From: Pseudomonas rhizophila
GTDB lineage: Bacteria; Pseudomonadota; Gammaproteobacteria; Pseudomonadales; Pseudomonadaceae
Assembly: GCF_003033885.1 (NCBI RefSeq)
Contig: NZ_CP024081.1
Coordinates: 2,599,461 to 2,663,460 of the forward strand
Length of the DNA stretch: 64,000 nucleotides
Reading direction: 5' to 3'
Under the pieces are notes generated by a model. It had not been told where the DNA came from. It did not search any database and was given only the letters and a program-made list of their open reading frames with translations. Of the stretch, positions 46,140 through 54,312 are shown piece after piece. A program made the position numbers and the translations under genes. Every line of letters begins with the position of its first letter. Positions within the stretch are counted from its first letter, which is position 1.

Positions 46140-46177
46140 GCCCGATTGAACGCTTTAGCGAGATCGGGCTTTTTTTT
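46140..46177 (+). terminator. Intrinsic terminator after azoR
   Basis: Stem GCCCGAT/ATCGGGC (7 bp), 16-base loop that can itself pair (CGCT/AGCG), then eight T. It lies 108 bases after the azoR stop. Confidence 0.8.
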
Positions 46178-46207
46178 GCCTGCAATTCCAGGCCAGCCAC
46201 ACAACCC

Positions 46208-46296
46208 TGTGGGAGCGAGCCTGCTCGCGATTGCAGTGTGACTGTGTAAGAGAAATCACCTGACACTCCGCCATCGCGAGCAGGCTCGCTCCCACA
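46208..46296. repeat. REPIN
   Basis: Arms TGTGGGAGCGAGCCTGCTCG; the loop is different from the others (GTGTGACTGTGTAAGAG region) and has no clear inner palindrome. Confidence 0.9.
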
Positions 46297-46380
46297 GGGT
46301 TCAGTGCCTGGGTTGGCTACTGCGGTTAGCGACAACCGGCAAAAACCGCTATCTTCGCCGCCATCCGAAACGAGGGGCGT

Positions 46381-47247
46381 ATGGGCTATCTACTTTTTGT
46401 CACGCTGATTCAGGCGTTTTCCTTCAGTCTGATTGGCGAATACCTGGCCGGGCATGTCGACAGTTACTTCGCGGTGCTGGTGCGGGTTGTGCTGGCGGGG
46501 CTGGTGTTCATTCCGCTGACCCGCTGGCGTCAGGTGGAACCGTCGTTCGTGCGCGGCATGCTGTTGATCGGCGCCTTGCAGTTCGGCGTGACCTACGTGT
46601 GCCTGTACTTGAGCTTTCGTGTGCTGACGGTGCCTGAGGTCCTGCTTTTCACCATCCTGACGCCGCTGCACGTGACCCTGATCGAAGACGCGCTCAATCG
46701 TCGCTTCAATCCCTGGGCCTTGATCGCGGCGCTGGTGGCGGTGGCTGGCGCGGCGGTGATTCGTTACGACCGGATCAACCCGGATTTCTTCATGGGCTTT
46801 TTGCTGCTGCAACTGGCCAACTTCACCTATGCGGCCGGGCAGGTGCTGTACAAACATCTCGTCGCTCGCCATCCCAGCGACCTGCCGCACTACCGGCGTT
46901 TCGGCTACTTCTACCTCGGCGCACTGGCGGTGGCGTTGCCGGCCTTCCTGATGTTCGGCAAGGCGGATTTCTGGCCAGAAGCACCGCTGCAATGGGGCGT
47001 ACTGATATTCCTCGGCCTGGTCTCTACCGCTTTGGGGCTTTACTGGTGGAACAAAGGCGCGTGCATGGTCAACGGCGGCACGCTGGCGGTGATGAACAAC
47101 CTGCATGTGCCGGTGGGGTTGCTGGTCAACCTGCTGATCTGGAACCAGCACGAGGAACTGGGGCGGTTGCTGCTGGGCGGGTCGGTGATATTAGCGGCGG
47201 TGTGGATCAGTCGGTTGGGGGTACGCCAGCCGCTGCCTGCACACTGA
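46381..47247 (+). CDS. EamA/DMT transporter (YddG/carboxylate-amino acid type)
   Basis: A 288-residue inner-membrane protein with ten helices. Repeat 1 includes YLLFVTLIQAFSFSLIGEYL, LVRVVLAGLVFIPLTRWR and TVPEVLLFTILTPLHVTLIE; repeat 2 includes FLLLQLANFTYAAGQVLYKH and FLGLVSTALGLYWWNKGACM. Members export amino acids or other small metabolites. The ATG at 46381 follows GAGGGG. It is single and ended by a REPIN. Confidence 0.86.
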   Translation: MGYLLFVTLIQAFSFSLIGEYLAGHVDSYFAVLVRVVLAGLVFIPLTRWRQVEPSFVRGMLLIGALQFGVTYVCLYLSFRVLTVPEVLLFTILTPLHVTLIEDALNRRFNPWALIAALVAVAGAAVIRYDRINPDFFMGFLLLQLANFTYAAGQVLYKHLVARHPSDLPHYRRFGYFYLGALAVALPAFLMFGKADFWPEAPLQWGVLIFLGLVSTALGLYWWNKGACMVNGGTLAVMNNLHVPVGLLVNLLIWNQHEELGRLLLGGSVILAAVWISRLGVRQPLPAH

Positions 47248-47252
47248 ACCCC

Positions 47253-47340
47253 TGTGGGAGCGAGCCTGCTCGCGAAGCGTCGTATCAGTCGCTGTATCTG
47301 TTGTCTGACACTGCGCTTTCGCGAGCAGGCTCGCTCCCAC
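47253..47340. repeat. REPIN (GCGAAGCG variant)
   Basis: Arms TGTGGGAGCGAGCCTGCTCG but continuing GCGAAGCG rather than GCGATAGCG, on the left, with a matched CTTTCGCGAGCAGG right arm. It ends the EamA gene region. Confidence 0.9.
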
Positions 47341-47363
47341 CGGGGATCTCTGCGACTTGAAGG

Positions 47364-48662
47364 TCAAACCACCTGCTTCTGCGGCTCCGGCAGAGGACTG
47401 GCCCCCAATGCCGCCGGCAACAGCCCCGAACGCAGATCCATGCCACTGGGCTGTTGATACAGGTTCAACCCGAACTCCGGCATTACCGCCAGCAGGTAAT
47501 CGAAAATATCCCCCTGGATACGCTCATAGTCGGCCCACGCAGTGGTGCGGGTGAAGCAGTAGATTTCCAGCGGGATGCCCTGGGCCGTGGTCTGCATCTG
47601 GCGGACCATGCAGGTCATGTTTGGCTGGATGTCCGGGTGGCTTTTCAGATACGCCAAGGCGTAGGCGCGGAAGGTGCCCAGGTTGGTCATGCGCCGGCGG
47701 TTGGCCGACATCGCCGCGACGTTGCCCTGGGCTTCGTTCCAGGCCTTGAGTTCGGCCTGTTTGCGGCTGATGTAATCGGTCAGCAGATGAACCTGGGTCA
47801 GGCGCTGTTCTTCCTCGTCCTGCAAAAACCGCACGCCGCCGGCGTCGATGAACAGGCTGCGCTTGATCCGCCGCCCGCCAGATTGCTGCATGCCGCGCCA
47901 GTTCTTGAACGACTCGGACATCAGGCGCCAGGTGGGGATCGAGACGATGGTCTTGTCGAAGTTCTGCACCTTGACCGTGTGCAGCGTGATGTCCACCACA
48001 TCACCGTCGGCCCCCACCTGAGGCATCTCGATCCAGTCACCGACCCGCAGCATGTCGTTGCTGGTCAACTGCACGCTGGCGACGAACGACAGCAAGGTGT
48101 CCTTGTAGACCAACAGAATCACCGCCGACATGGCCCCCAAACCCGACAGCAGCAATAGCGGTGAGCGGTCAATCAGGGTGGCAACAATGATGATCGCGCC
48201 AAACACATACAGCACCATTTTCGTCAGTTGCACGTAGCCTTTGATCGAGCGGGTGCGGGCGTGTTCGGTGCGGGCGTAGACATCCAGAAGGGCGCTGAGC
48301 AGGGCGCTGATGGCCAGCACCATGAACAGGATGGTGAAAGCCAGGGCAACATTGCCCAGGAAAATCATGCTGGTCTTGCTCAGTTCCGGCACCAGGTGCA
48401 GGCCGAACTGGATGACCAGCGAGGGCGTCATCTGCGCCAGGCGATGGAAAACCTTGTTCTGGCGCAGGTCGTTGACCCAGTGCAGGGCCGGCTGGCGACC
48501 CAGCAACTTGGCACCGTGCAGGATCAGGTAACGCGCCACGCGCCCCAGCACCAGGGCAATCACCAGCAGCAGTATCAGTGCAAGGCTGGAATGCAGGAGG
48601 GGATGCTTATCGAGAGCACCCCAAAGGTCTTGAATGTTGACCCAGAGCTGTTTGATGTCCAT
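47364..48662 (-). CDS. MscS-family mechanosensitive channel, YbdG-like
   Basis: A 432-residue channel protein. Four or five membrane helices precede the MscS-type core: VILLVYKDTLLSFVASVQL, DMLRVGDWIEMPQVGADGDV and VDITLHTVKVQNFDKTIVSIPT make the pore helix and beta domain. The N-terminal part has extra helices, and the C-terminal part has the long insert VRFLQDEEEQRLTQVHLLTD seen in YbdG-like members. Role: relief of osmotic pressure in the inner membrane. The REPIN separates it from the convergent EamA gene. Confidence 0.88.
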   Translation of the reverse strand: MDIKQLWVNIQDLWGALDKHPLLHSSLALILLLVIALVLGRVARYLILHGAKLLGRQPALHWVNDLRQNKVFHRLAQMTPSLVIQFGLHLVPELSKTSMIFLGNVALAFTILFMVLAISALLSALLDVYARTEHARTRSIKGYVQLTKMVLYVFGAIIIVATLIDRSPLLLLSGLGAMSAVILLVYKDTLLSFVASVQLTSNDMLRVGDWIEMPQVGADGDVVDITLHTVKVQNFDKTIVSIPTWRLMSESFKNWRGMQQSGGRRIKRSLFIDAGGVRFLQDEEEQRLTQVHLLTDYISRKQAELKAWNEAQGNVAAMSANRRRMTNLGTFRAYALAYLKSHPDIQPNMTCMVRQMQTTAQGIPLEIYCFTRTTAWADYERIQGDIFDYLLAVMPEFGLNLYQQPSGMDLRSGLLPAALGASPLPEPQKQVV

Positions 48663-48855
48663 GGACGAAACGGTTCTTCTATAAAGACGCGACGGTGCGA
48701 TTAGAGCATTTAAGCCAGGTTAAGTGACCCTTGATGACGAATCGGCTCACAAAAAAGCCACTGATTAGCGCCGTTCGTATAAAGAAACTCGGCCTTCGCG
48801 CTCGAAACCGTTACCCTATGCAGCTGTTTTTTTGCATTTCTTCGAGGTAGCACCC

Positions 48856-50202
48856 GTGTTTTCCCAATTCGCCCTGCACGAACGCCTGCTCAAAGCCGTG
48901 GCCGAGCTTAAATTTGTCGAGCCAACGCCGGTGCAGGCAGCGGCTATTCCGCTCGCGCTCCAGGGGCGTGATCTGCGGGTGACGGCGCAGACCGGCAGCG
49001 GCAAGACCGCGGCGTTCGTGTTGCCGATCCTCAACCGCCTGATCGGCCCGGCCAAGGTTCGCGTCAGCATCAAGACCCTGATCCTGCTGCCGACCCGTGA
49101 ACTGGCCCAGCAAACGCTCAAGGAAGTGGAACGCTTCTCGCAGTTCACCTTCATCAAGTCCGGCCTGATCACCGGTGGCGAAGACTTCAAGGTCCAGGCC
49201 GCTATGTTGCGCAAAGTACCGGACATCCTGATCGGCACGCCAGGGCGGATGATCGAGCAACTGAACGCCGGCAACCTCGACCTGAAAGAAGTCGAAGTAC
49301 TGGTGCTGGACGAAGCCGACCGCATGCTCGACATGGGTTTTGCCGAAGACGTGCAGCGCCTGGTGGATGAATGCGTCAACCGCCAGCAGACCATGCTGTT
49401 CTCCGCCACCACTGGCGGTTCGGGCCTGCGGGAAATGATCGCCAAGGTGCTGAACAACCCTGAGCACTTGCAGCTCAACGCGGTCAGCCAGCTGAACTCC
49501 ACGACCCGTCAGCAGATCATCACCGCTGACCACAACCAGCACAAAGAACAGATCGTGAACTGGCTGCTGGCCAACGAAACCTACGAAAAAGCCATCGTGT
49601 TCACTAACACCCGCGCCATGGCCGACCGCATCTACGGTCGCCTGGTGGCCCAGGAATACAAGGCGTTCGTGCTGCACGGCGAGAAGGACCAGAAAGACCG
49701 CAAGCTGGCCATCGACCGCCTCAAGCAGGGCGGCGTGAAAATCCTCGTCGCCACCGACGTCGCCGCCCGCGGCCTGGACGTGGAAGGCCTGGACATGGTC
49801 ATCAACTTCGACATGCCCCGCAGCGGCGACGAATACGTGCACCGTATCGGTCGTACCGGACGCGCCGGCAACGATGGCCTGGCGATTTCGCTGATCTGCC
49901 ATGGCGACTGGAACCTGATGTCGAGCGTCGAGCGCTACCTCAAGCAGAGCTTCGAGCGCCGCACCATCAAGGAAGTCAAAGGCACCTACGGCGGACCGAA
50001 AAAGGTCAAGGCCTCGGGCAAGGCCGTTGGCGTGAAGAAGAAAAAGGTCGACGCCAAGGGCGACAAGAAGAAAACCGGCGCCAAGGCCCCGACCAAGCGC
50101 AAGATCGCCAACCGTCCGAAGACCGACGCTTTGTCGCTGGTCAGCAAGGACGGCATGGCCCCACTCAAGCGCCGCAAGCCGGAGGCGCCAGCGGCTGAGT
50201 GA
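48856..50202 (+). CDS. DEAD-box RNA helicase, SrmB/RhlE-like
   Basis: A 448-residue ATP-dependent RNA helicase. Motifs in order: Q-motif FVEPTPVQAAAIP, AQTGSGKTAAFVLP (Walker A), PTRELAQQ, VLDEADRMLDMGF (DEAD), SATTGG (SAT), and YVHRIGRTGRAGNDG. A basic C-terminal tail (residues about 390-448, many KKK runs) gives RNA affinity. Start is GTG at 48856 (MFSQFALHERLLKA) behind GAGG; upstream TTG gives a longer unrelated end. Likely acts in ribosome assembly or RNA decay at low temperature. A terminator follows. Confidence 0.9.
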   Translation: MFSQFALHERLLKAVAELKFVEPTPVQAAAIPLALQGRDLRVTAQTGSGKTAAFVLPILNRLIGPAKVRVSIKTLILLPTRELAQQTLKEVERFSQFTFIKSGLITGGEDFKVQAAMLRKVPDILIGTPGRMIEQLNAGNLDLKEVEVLVLDEADRMLDMGFAEDVQRLVDECVNRQQTMLFSATTGGSGLREMIAKVLNNPEHLQLNAVSQLNSTTRQQIITADHNQHKEQIVNWLLANETYEKAIVFTNTRAMADRIYGRLVAQEYKAFVLHGEKDQKDRKLAIDRLKQGGVKILVATDVAARGLDVEGLDMVINFDMPRSGDEYVHRIGRTGRAGNDGLAISLICHGDWNLMSSVERYLKQSFERRTIKEVKGTYGGPKKVKASGKAVGVKKKKVDAKGDKKKTGAKAPTKRKIANRPKTDALSLVSKDGMAPLKRRKPEAPAAE

Positions 50203-50228
50203 AGCTGCGTCAGCGCTTGATAAAAAGA

Positions 50229-50252
50229 ACCGGACCTTGAGTCCGGTTTTTT
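50229..50252 (+). terminator. Intrinsic terminator after DEAD-box gene
   Basis: Stem ACCGGAC/GTCCGGT (7 bp), CTTGA loop, then TTTTTT. Lies 26 bases after the stop codon. Confidence 0.9.
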
Positions 50253-50280
50253 ATGGATAACTGAATCTGACGCAAAACCC

Positions 50281-50411
50281 GTGGCGAGGGAGCTTGCTCC
50301 CGCTGGGCTGCGCAGCAGCCCCAACAAAGTGGAATTTACAATCATCTAACGAGTTGACGCTTCGATTTCAGGGGGCGCTTCGCACCCAGCGGGAGCAAGC
50401 TACCTCGCCAC
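50281..50411. repeat. Composite REP element, second class
   Basis: Outer arms GTGGCGAGGGAGCTTGCTCC and AGCGGGAGCAAGCTACCTCGCCAC (one mismatch), enclosing GGGCTGCGCAGCAGCCC and a GGGGGCGCTTCGCACCCAG stretch. It has the same internal order as the 27278-27397 element, with different core letters. Confidence 0.87.
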
Positions 50412-50438
50412 AAAAGCAAGCTGTATCCGCTCCGGGCG

Positions 50439-50714
50439 TCACCCCGCTTTCTTCTCAGCATTCTTGAGCTCTTGAAGACGCTCATCAATCAACTGGCACT
50501 TGTCCGGCACATCTTTGCTGGCGGTCTCCAGGTCCATGGCCTGCAGTTCCTTATTCATTTCCTTAGCCTTCTCCGGGTTCTGTTCGGTGAGCCTGGTCAC
50601 TTCCTTGGCCAATTGTTCACGCTTGGCGGTGGCTTGCTCGGGCGTGCAAGTGGCCCAGGCAGGCAGGGCGCAGGTGAGGGTGGCGGCGAGGGTGAGTTTG
50701 AGGAGGGTTTTCAT
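50439..50714 (-). CDS. Small exported helical protein
   Basis: A 91-residue protein with a signal peptide (MKTLLKLTLAATLTCALPAWA, cleavage near WA/TC). The rest is one long, strongly charged helical region (QATAKREQLAKEVTRLTEQN, EKAKEMNKELQAMDLET), likely a coiled coil, with two cysteines. No family recognised. GAGG lies upstream of the ATG at 50714, which agrees with the signal peptide start. Confidence 0.6.
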   Translation of the reverse strand: MKTLLKLTLAATLTCALPAWATCTPEQATAKREQLAKEVTRLTEQNPEKAKEMNKELQAMDLETASKDVPDKCQLIDERLQELKNAEKKAG

Positions 50715-50933
50715 GGCAGGGGCCTCGTATTCCTTGTTGGGCTGATAAGGGGTTGAGGCCACGCGAGGGTGGAAAGTTCATTGGCTGGATGTTGCGAGGC
50801 ACGCCCGCGATTGTTTCTGTCCCTCTCGCAGGCAGTTTCCGGTTCCGCATCGGACCTTTCGTACTTCCGTGGGGGAGGCGTCTTATTTCAGATGGATGGT
50901 TTCGGTAATAGTCCCGCGGACTCAAACAAATAG

Positions 50934-50962
50934 TTGACGTCAAAATGATGGCTAATTAGTAT
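50934..50962 (+). promoter_or_regulatory. Candidate sigma-70 promoter of tpsB
   Basis: TTGACG at 50934-50939, exact 17-base spacing, then TAGTAT at 50957-50962 (5/6 and 4/6 matches). It is in an unusually AT-rich stretch 43 bases before the tpsB ATG, and its position fits. Confidence 0.6.
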
Positions 50963-51004
50963 CGCGCCACTATTTTGATATCGTTTTTGCTAGAGGGATC
51001 TAAC

Positions 51005-52711
51005 ATGTCCTCCCCCTTACTTTGGGCGAGGTTGTGCGTAGCTTTGCTGTGCCTTTCTCCGCTTCCCCTTGCTCACGCTGCCCCCACCCCCGGCGAAACC
51101 GACCTTATCCGCGAGCGTCAGAACCGCTTGCTCGAAGAGCAGCGTCAACGTCTGGAAGAACTCAAGGACTTACCCGGCAAGGCGGAGAAACCGGCCCAGC
51201 CAACAGCGCCTGCCGATGCCCGATGTTTCCCCATCAAGACCATCGAACTAAAGGGCGCCGACAGTCTGTCGGCCAGTGAGCGGGAAGCGTTGCTCAAACC
51301 TTACATCGGCCAATGCCTGGGCGTGACGCAGCTCAATGAACTGCTCAAAGTCATCACCGATCGCTACATCGAAAAAGGCCTGGTCACCAGCCGGGCCTAT
51401 TTACCGCAGCAGGATTTGTCCGGCGGGCATTTAAGCGTGCTGGTGGTCGAAGGGCGGCTAGAAGGCTTGAAGGGCGCCGAGAACAGCAAGCTCTCGGACC
51501 GTGAATTGGCGATGGCCTTTCCTGGCAAGACCGGCGAGTTGGTCAACCTGCGAGAGATCGAGCAGATGGTCGATCAGCTCAATCGCCTGCCATCGAATCA
51601 GGCGAAGATGGAGCTGACCCCCGGCCAGAACGTCGGTGGCAGTGAAGTGCGCGTCACCAACGAAGTACAAAAGCCCTGGCGTGCCGGGCTGTCGCGTAGC
51701 AACGACGGCCAGCGCAGCACCGGCGAGCAGCAGTGGGGCACCAGTTTTGAGTGGGACAGCCCGCTGGGCTTGGCCGACCAGTTGATGTTGCGCGGTGGTC
51801 ACGATGCGATGACCGACCACCAACACACCTCCAACAACGCCATGCTCTATTACAACTTGCCTTTTGGCTGGTGGAACGTCAGCTACACCTACAGTCGGAG
51901 CGAGTACCGCTCGCAGATCCCGGCCAACGGTTTCAACTTCAAGCAGACCGGCGACAGCCAGAACCATCAGTTGCGAGTCGAACGGGTGATTCACCGCGAC
52001 GCCCTGAGCAAGACGTCTCTCAACACCGGCCTGGCCTACCTGCGCACCAATAACTTCATTGAAGACAGCAAACTGGACGTCAGCAGCAATCGCCTGAGTG
52101 AAGGGCAGTTCGGCATCAACCATGGCCGACGGGTCGGCAGTGCTTTCGTCAACCTGGACCTGGGTGTGCAGCAAGGCATCGGCGCTTTCGATGCCCAGGG
52201 CGATCACGATCCGGGTCCCGGCCAGGCCGACGCCCGTTATCGCAAATACACCGCTACCGTCAGCTACCTGCAACCGTTCAAGTTGTGGGGCGAATCGTTC
52301 AGTTTCAGCAGCCTGATGACCGGCCAGCGCAGCGAGGACGTGCTGTTCAGCCCCCAGCGCATGAGCCTGGGCGGGCAATCGTCGATTCGTGGCTACAAGG
52401 ACCAGTCGCTATCCGGCGACAGCGGTGGTTATTGGCGCAACGACCTGCGCTGGAGCCGCCCGGTGACGCTGGAGTGGTGGCGCCCGGTGTTCGCTGAATA
52501 CGGCACCAGCCTCGGTTACGACCAAGGCGTGATTCGTGGCGGCCGCTACAACGACGACCAGCACGGGCGCATGTCGAGCAATTCTCTGGAGTTGTTCGCC
52601 CGCGGCCAGCACCTGAGCGCCAGCGTCACCTTCGCCCATTCCCTGGAACGCCCGGATGCCCTGACCGAGCGCGAAGCGCCGATCTACTTCCGCGTGGATG
52701 TATTCCTTTAA
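51005..52711 (+). CDS. TpsB outer-membrane transporter (ShlB/FhaC/HecB family)
   Basis: A 568-residue two-partner-secretion transporter, which exports a TpsA exoprotein across the outer membrane. Signal peptide MSSPLLWARLCVALLCLSPLPLAHA is followed by a short charged helix region (ERQNRLLEEQRQRLEELKDL), then POTRA-type domains (CFPIKTIELKGADSLSASER, YIEKGLVTSRAYLPQQDL, LVVEGRLEGL) and the 16-strand barrel with the signature LGGQSSIRGYKDQSLSGDSG. Ends in F-L. The gene appears intact and has a good promoter, but the partner downstream is truncated. ATG at 51005 chosen; a longer ORF reading has no signal sequence. Confidence 0.92.
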   Translation: MSSPLLWARLCVALLCLSPLPLAHAAPTPGETDLIRERQNRLLEEQRQRLEELKDLPGKAEKPAQPTAPADARCFPIKTIELKGADSLSASEREALLKPYIGQCLGVTQLNELLKVITDRYIEKGLVTSRAYLPQQDLSGGHLSVLVVEGRLEGLKGAENSKLSDRELAMAFPGKTGELVNLREIEQMVDQLNRLPSNQAKMELTPGQNVGGSEVRVTNEVQKPWRAGLSRSNDGQRSTGEQQWGTSFEWDSPLGLADQLMLRGGHDAMTDHQHTSNNAMLYYNLPFGWWNVSYTYSRSEYRSQIPANGFNFKQTGDSQNHQLRVERVIHRDALSKTSLNTGLAYLRTNNFIEDSKLDVSSNRLSEGQFGINHGRRVGSAFVNLDLGVQQGIGAFDAQGDHDPGPGQADARYRKYTATVSYLQPFKLWGESFSFSSLMTGQRSEDVLFSPQRMSLGGQSSIRGYKDQSLSGDSGGYWRNDLRWSRPVTLEWWRPVFAEYGTSLGYDQGVIRGGRYNDDQHGRMSSNSLELFARGQHLSASVTFAHSLERPDALTEREAPIYFRVDVFL

Positions 52712-52867
52712 TTCCTGCTGCAACGAGACTCGATCATGGACGACCGCCAACACGCCTTTCTGGCCTGCCAGCCTTCTGCTGCCTTGCAAACCCGCGAGTA
52801 CTTCTGGGGCATGCCCAAACGCGGCCTGGCGTTCCTGTTGGCCAACGTTATGTTCTGGCAACCGCTG
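52343..52867. repeat. Direct repeat copy 1: tpsB 3' end / tpsA 5' start
   Basis: This 525-bp block recurs 1412 bp downstream (53755-54279) without any gaps. I count about six base differences. It covers the last 123 codons of tpsB, the 24-bp gap and the first 44 codons of tpsA. Confidence 0.92.
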
Positions 52868-53143
52868 TGGGCCCAGGCTGACGGCATCGTGGTCAGCGCG
52901 CCGGGCACAGGCCTGGACCGGGCCGGCAACGGCGTGCCCATCGTCAACATCGCCAAGCCCAACGGTAGCGGCCTGTCCCACAACCAGTTCAAGGATTACA
53001 ACGTCGGCAGCAACGGCGTAATCCTCAACAACGCCACCGCCCGCACCCAGTCCACCCAGTTGGGCGGGATCATCCTCGGCAACCCGAACCTCAATGGCAC
53101 GGCGGCCAAGACCATCCTCAACGAAGTCAACGGCGGCAACTGA
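52736..53143 (+). pseudogene. Truncated TpsA exoprotein (CdiA/filamentous-hemagglutinin type)
   Basis: A 135-residue fragment of a TpsA exoprotein. It has the long signal region (LAFLLANVMFWQPLWAQADG, cleavage near AQA) and the start of the TPS (haemagglutination activity) domain: GIVVSAPGTGLDRAGNGVPI, NIAKPNGSGLSHNQFKDYNV, and LGGIILGNPNLNGTAAKTIL ending NEVNGGN. Full-length proteins continue for thousands of residues, but TGA at 53141-53143 follows at once, in the middle of the TPS domain. Downstream sequence has no continuation of the repeats. It is 24 bp after tpsB. A product this short cannot carry a toxin. Confidence 0.85.
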
Positions 53144-53252
53144 GGTGCGAGATGGGGTTCGTATGCGTGTTGTTTACCAACCCGCGATAAGTAATGTTGT
53201 AACTGCATTTCCTGATAATGCACCTATACCACCTTATAAATCTATTAAGTAG
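53142..53252 (+). pseudogene. Probable C-terminal tail of a polymorphic toxin (CdiA-CT/MafB type)
   Basis: Read in a frame different from the truncated tpsA, the bases from the tpsA stop give EVRDGVRMRVVYQPAISN, then VVTAFPDNAPIPPYKSIK and TAG (36 residues). The basic VRMRVVY strand followed by VVTAFPDN is the kind of ending seen on nuclease toxins (compare the ITAYP ends of EndoU/BECR-fold toxins). Its stop lies 6 bases before the immunity gene, the normal spacing in toxin-immunity pairs. The frame is open back through the junction, so the join fused a toxin tail out of frame to the tpsA start. Confidence 0.55.
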
Positions 53253-53258
53253 GCTGCT

Positions 53259-53522
53259 ATGTACTCGCAACGAATATTAAAGCTAGGTGCTAAATTTGAA
53301 GGGCGTTTGGAAGCGGTATTTCTGGCGGGGGCATTGGACTATGTCAAGTACAATGAAGAGAGCTTGGCGTTAGAGATTTTTTGTGAGCATATTTGTGAGT
53401 ACGATGTAGCGCTGAGTGTTGATGAGTTTAAAGAGATTCAGGAGTTAGCATTGGATATGGGGTTTGAACTTGGAAATGCTCCTTTTAAATATTTGCAGGC
53501 GCTAACAAAGACTGAAGAGTAA
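53259..53522 (+). CDS. MafI-family-like immunity protein
   Basis: An 87-residue acidic helical protein. The stretch LAGALDYVKYNEESLALEIF, then CEHICEYDVALSVDEFKEIQ and ELALDMGF fits the MafI-type immunity pattern (DYV..NE..LALE.LC..I.E.D..LS..E...I..L...MG). Codons are visibly AT-richer than in all neighbours, typical of immunity modules moved by horizontal exchange. It has a normal start (ATG, AGG 7 bases upstream) and lies just after the toxin-tail remnant. It could still protect against a sister cell's toxin as an orphan immunity gene. Confidence 0.75.
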   Translation: MYSQRILKLGAKFEGRLEAVFLAGALDYVKYNEESLALEIFCEHICEYDVALSVDEFKEIQELALDMGFELGNAPFKYLQALTKTEE

Positions 53523-53565
53523 CGTTGAGTACATCTCGAGGAAAAGGGACAGATTTGAATGGCAC

Positions 53566-53718
53566 TTACTTAACCTTCTTCAGGTACCCATTCTTCTTGA
53601 CCTCAGCCCTTGCTGCTCGACGAGTTGTCATCAGCAAGGGATAAGGCTTGGGTCTTCGTTTTATAGCGCAAGATTCGATTCTGTCTGGGCGATTTCCTAC
53701 ACGCTTCTTGGTAATCAA
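53566..53718 (-). pseudogene. C-terminal remnant of an IS4-like transposase
   Basis: On the minus strand the last 50 codons before TAA read KKRVGNRPDRIESCAIKRRP and KPYPLLMTTRRAARAEVKKN. From memory, the VGNRPDR.EPRA.KRRPK..LL...R..AR pattern is the usual C-terminal end of IS4-family DDE transposases. Upstream of it the frame runs into the duplicated tpsB sequence, so the rest of the element is gone. Confidence 0.6.
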
Positions 53719-53754
53719 CTTAAGCAGAAAAACGGGGACAGACCCTGAGGGATC

Positions 53755-54123
53755 CTGTTCAGCCCCCAGCGCATGAGCCTGGGCGGGCAATCGTCGATTC
53801 GTGGCTACAAGGACCAGTCGCTGTCCGGCGACAGCGGTGGTTATTGGCGCAACGACCTGCGCTGGAGCCGCCCGGTGACGCTGGAGTGGTTGCGCCCGGT
53901 GTTCGCTGAATACGGCACCAGCCTCGGTTACGACCAAGGCGTGATTCGTGGCGGCCGCTACAACGACGACCAGCACGGGCGCATGTCGAGCAATTCGCTG
54001 GAGTTGTTCGCCCGCGGCCAGCACCTGAGCGCCAGCGTCACCTTCGCCCATTCCCTGGAACGCCCGGATGCCCTGACCGAGCGCGAAGCGCCGATCTACT
54101 TCCGCGTGGATGTATTCCTCTAA
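53755..54123 (+). pseudogene. tpsB 3' fragment (second copy)
   Basis: Encodes the last about 122 residues of TpsB (LFSPQRMSLGGQSSIRGYKD through the final VDVFL) with one change W to L (EWLRP). It lacks the signal peptide, POTRA domains and most of the barrel, so it cannot make a transporter. Confidence 0.85.
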
Positions 54124-54279
54124 TTCCTGCTGCAACGAGACTCGATCATGGACGACCGCCAACACGCCTTTCTGGCCTGCCAGCCTTCTGCTGCCTTGCA
54201 AACCCGCGAGCACTTCTGGGGCATGCCCAAACACGGCCTGGCGTTCCTGTTGGCCAACGTTATGTTCTGGCAACCGCTG
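53755..54279. repeat. Direct repeat copy 2: tpsB 3' end / tpsA 5' start
   Basis: Second copy of the 525-bp block at 52343-52867; offset 1412 bp throughout. Changes include TGG to TTG (Trp to Leu) in tpsB and TAC to CAC and CGC to CAC in tpsA. It begins right after GACAGACCCTGAGGGATC and ends right before GATGACGAACGG or similar, neither of which belongs to tps genes. Confidence 0.92.
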
Positions 54280-54312
54280 ATGACGAACGGGGACAGACCA
54301 CGTTTTCTATGA
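54148..54312 (+). pseudogene. tpsA 5' fragment (second copy)
   Basis: Starts with the same MDDRQHAFLACQPSAALQTR as the first copy, runs to MFWQPL, then leaves tps sequence at 54280 and ends MTNGDRPRFL and TGA inside the inverted repeat. 54 residues in all. Confidence 0.8.

Larger units (their letters stand above)
46033..46380. other. Intergenic region between azoR and EamA gene
   Basis: This 348-bp stretch holds an intrinsic terminator at 46140-46177 for azoR and a REPIN at 46208-46296. The last 84 bases should contain the promoter of the transporter gene. No coding pattern was seen. Confidence 0.6.

Noticed and set aside
53773..54123. Taking the 116-codon ORF as a short TpsB-like gene
   Set aside because: It is a nearly identical copy of the tpsB 3' end without signal, POTRA or most of the barrel, so it is a duplicated fragment.
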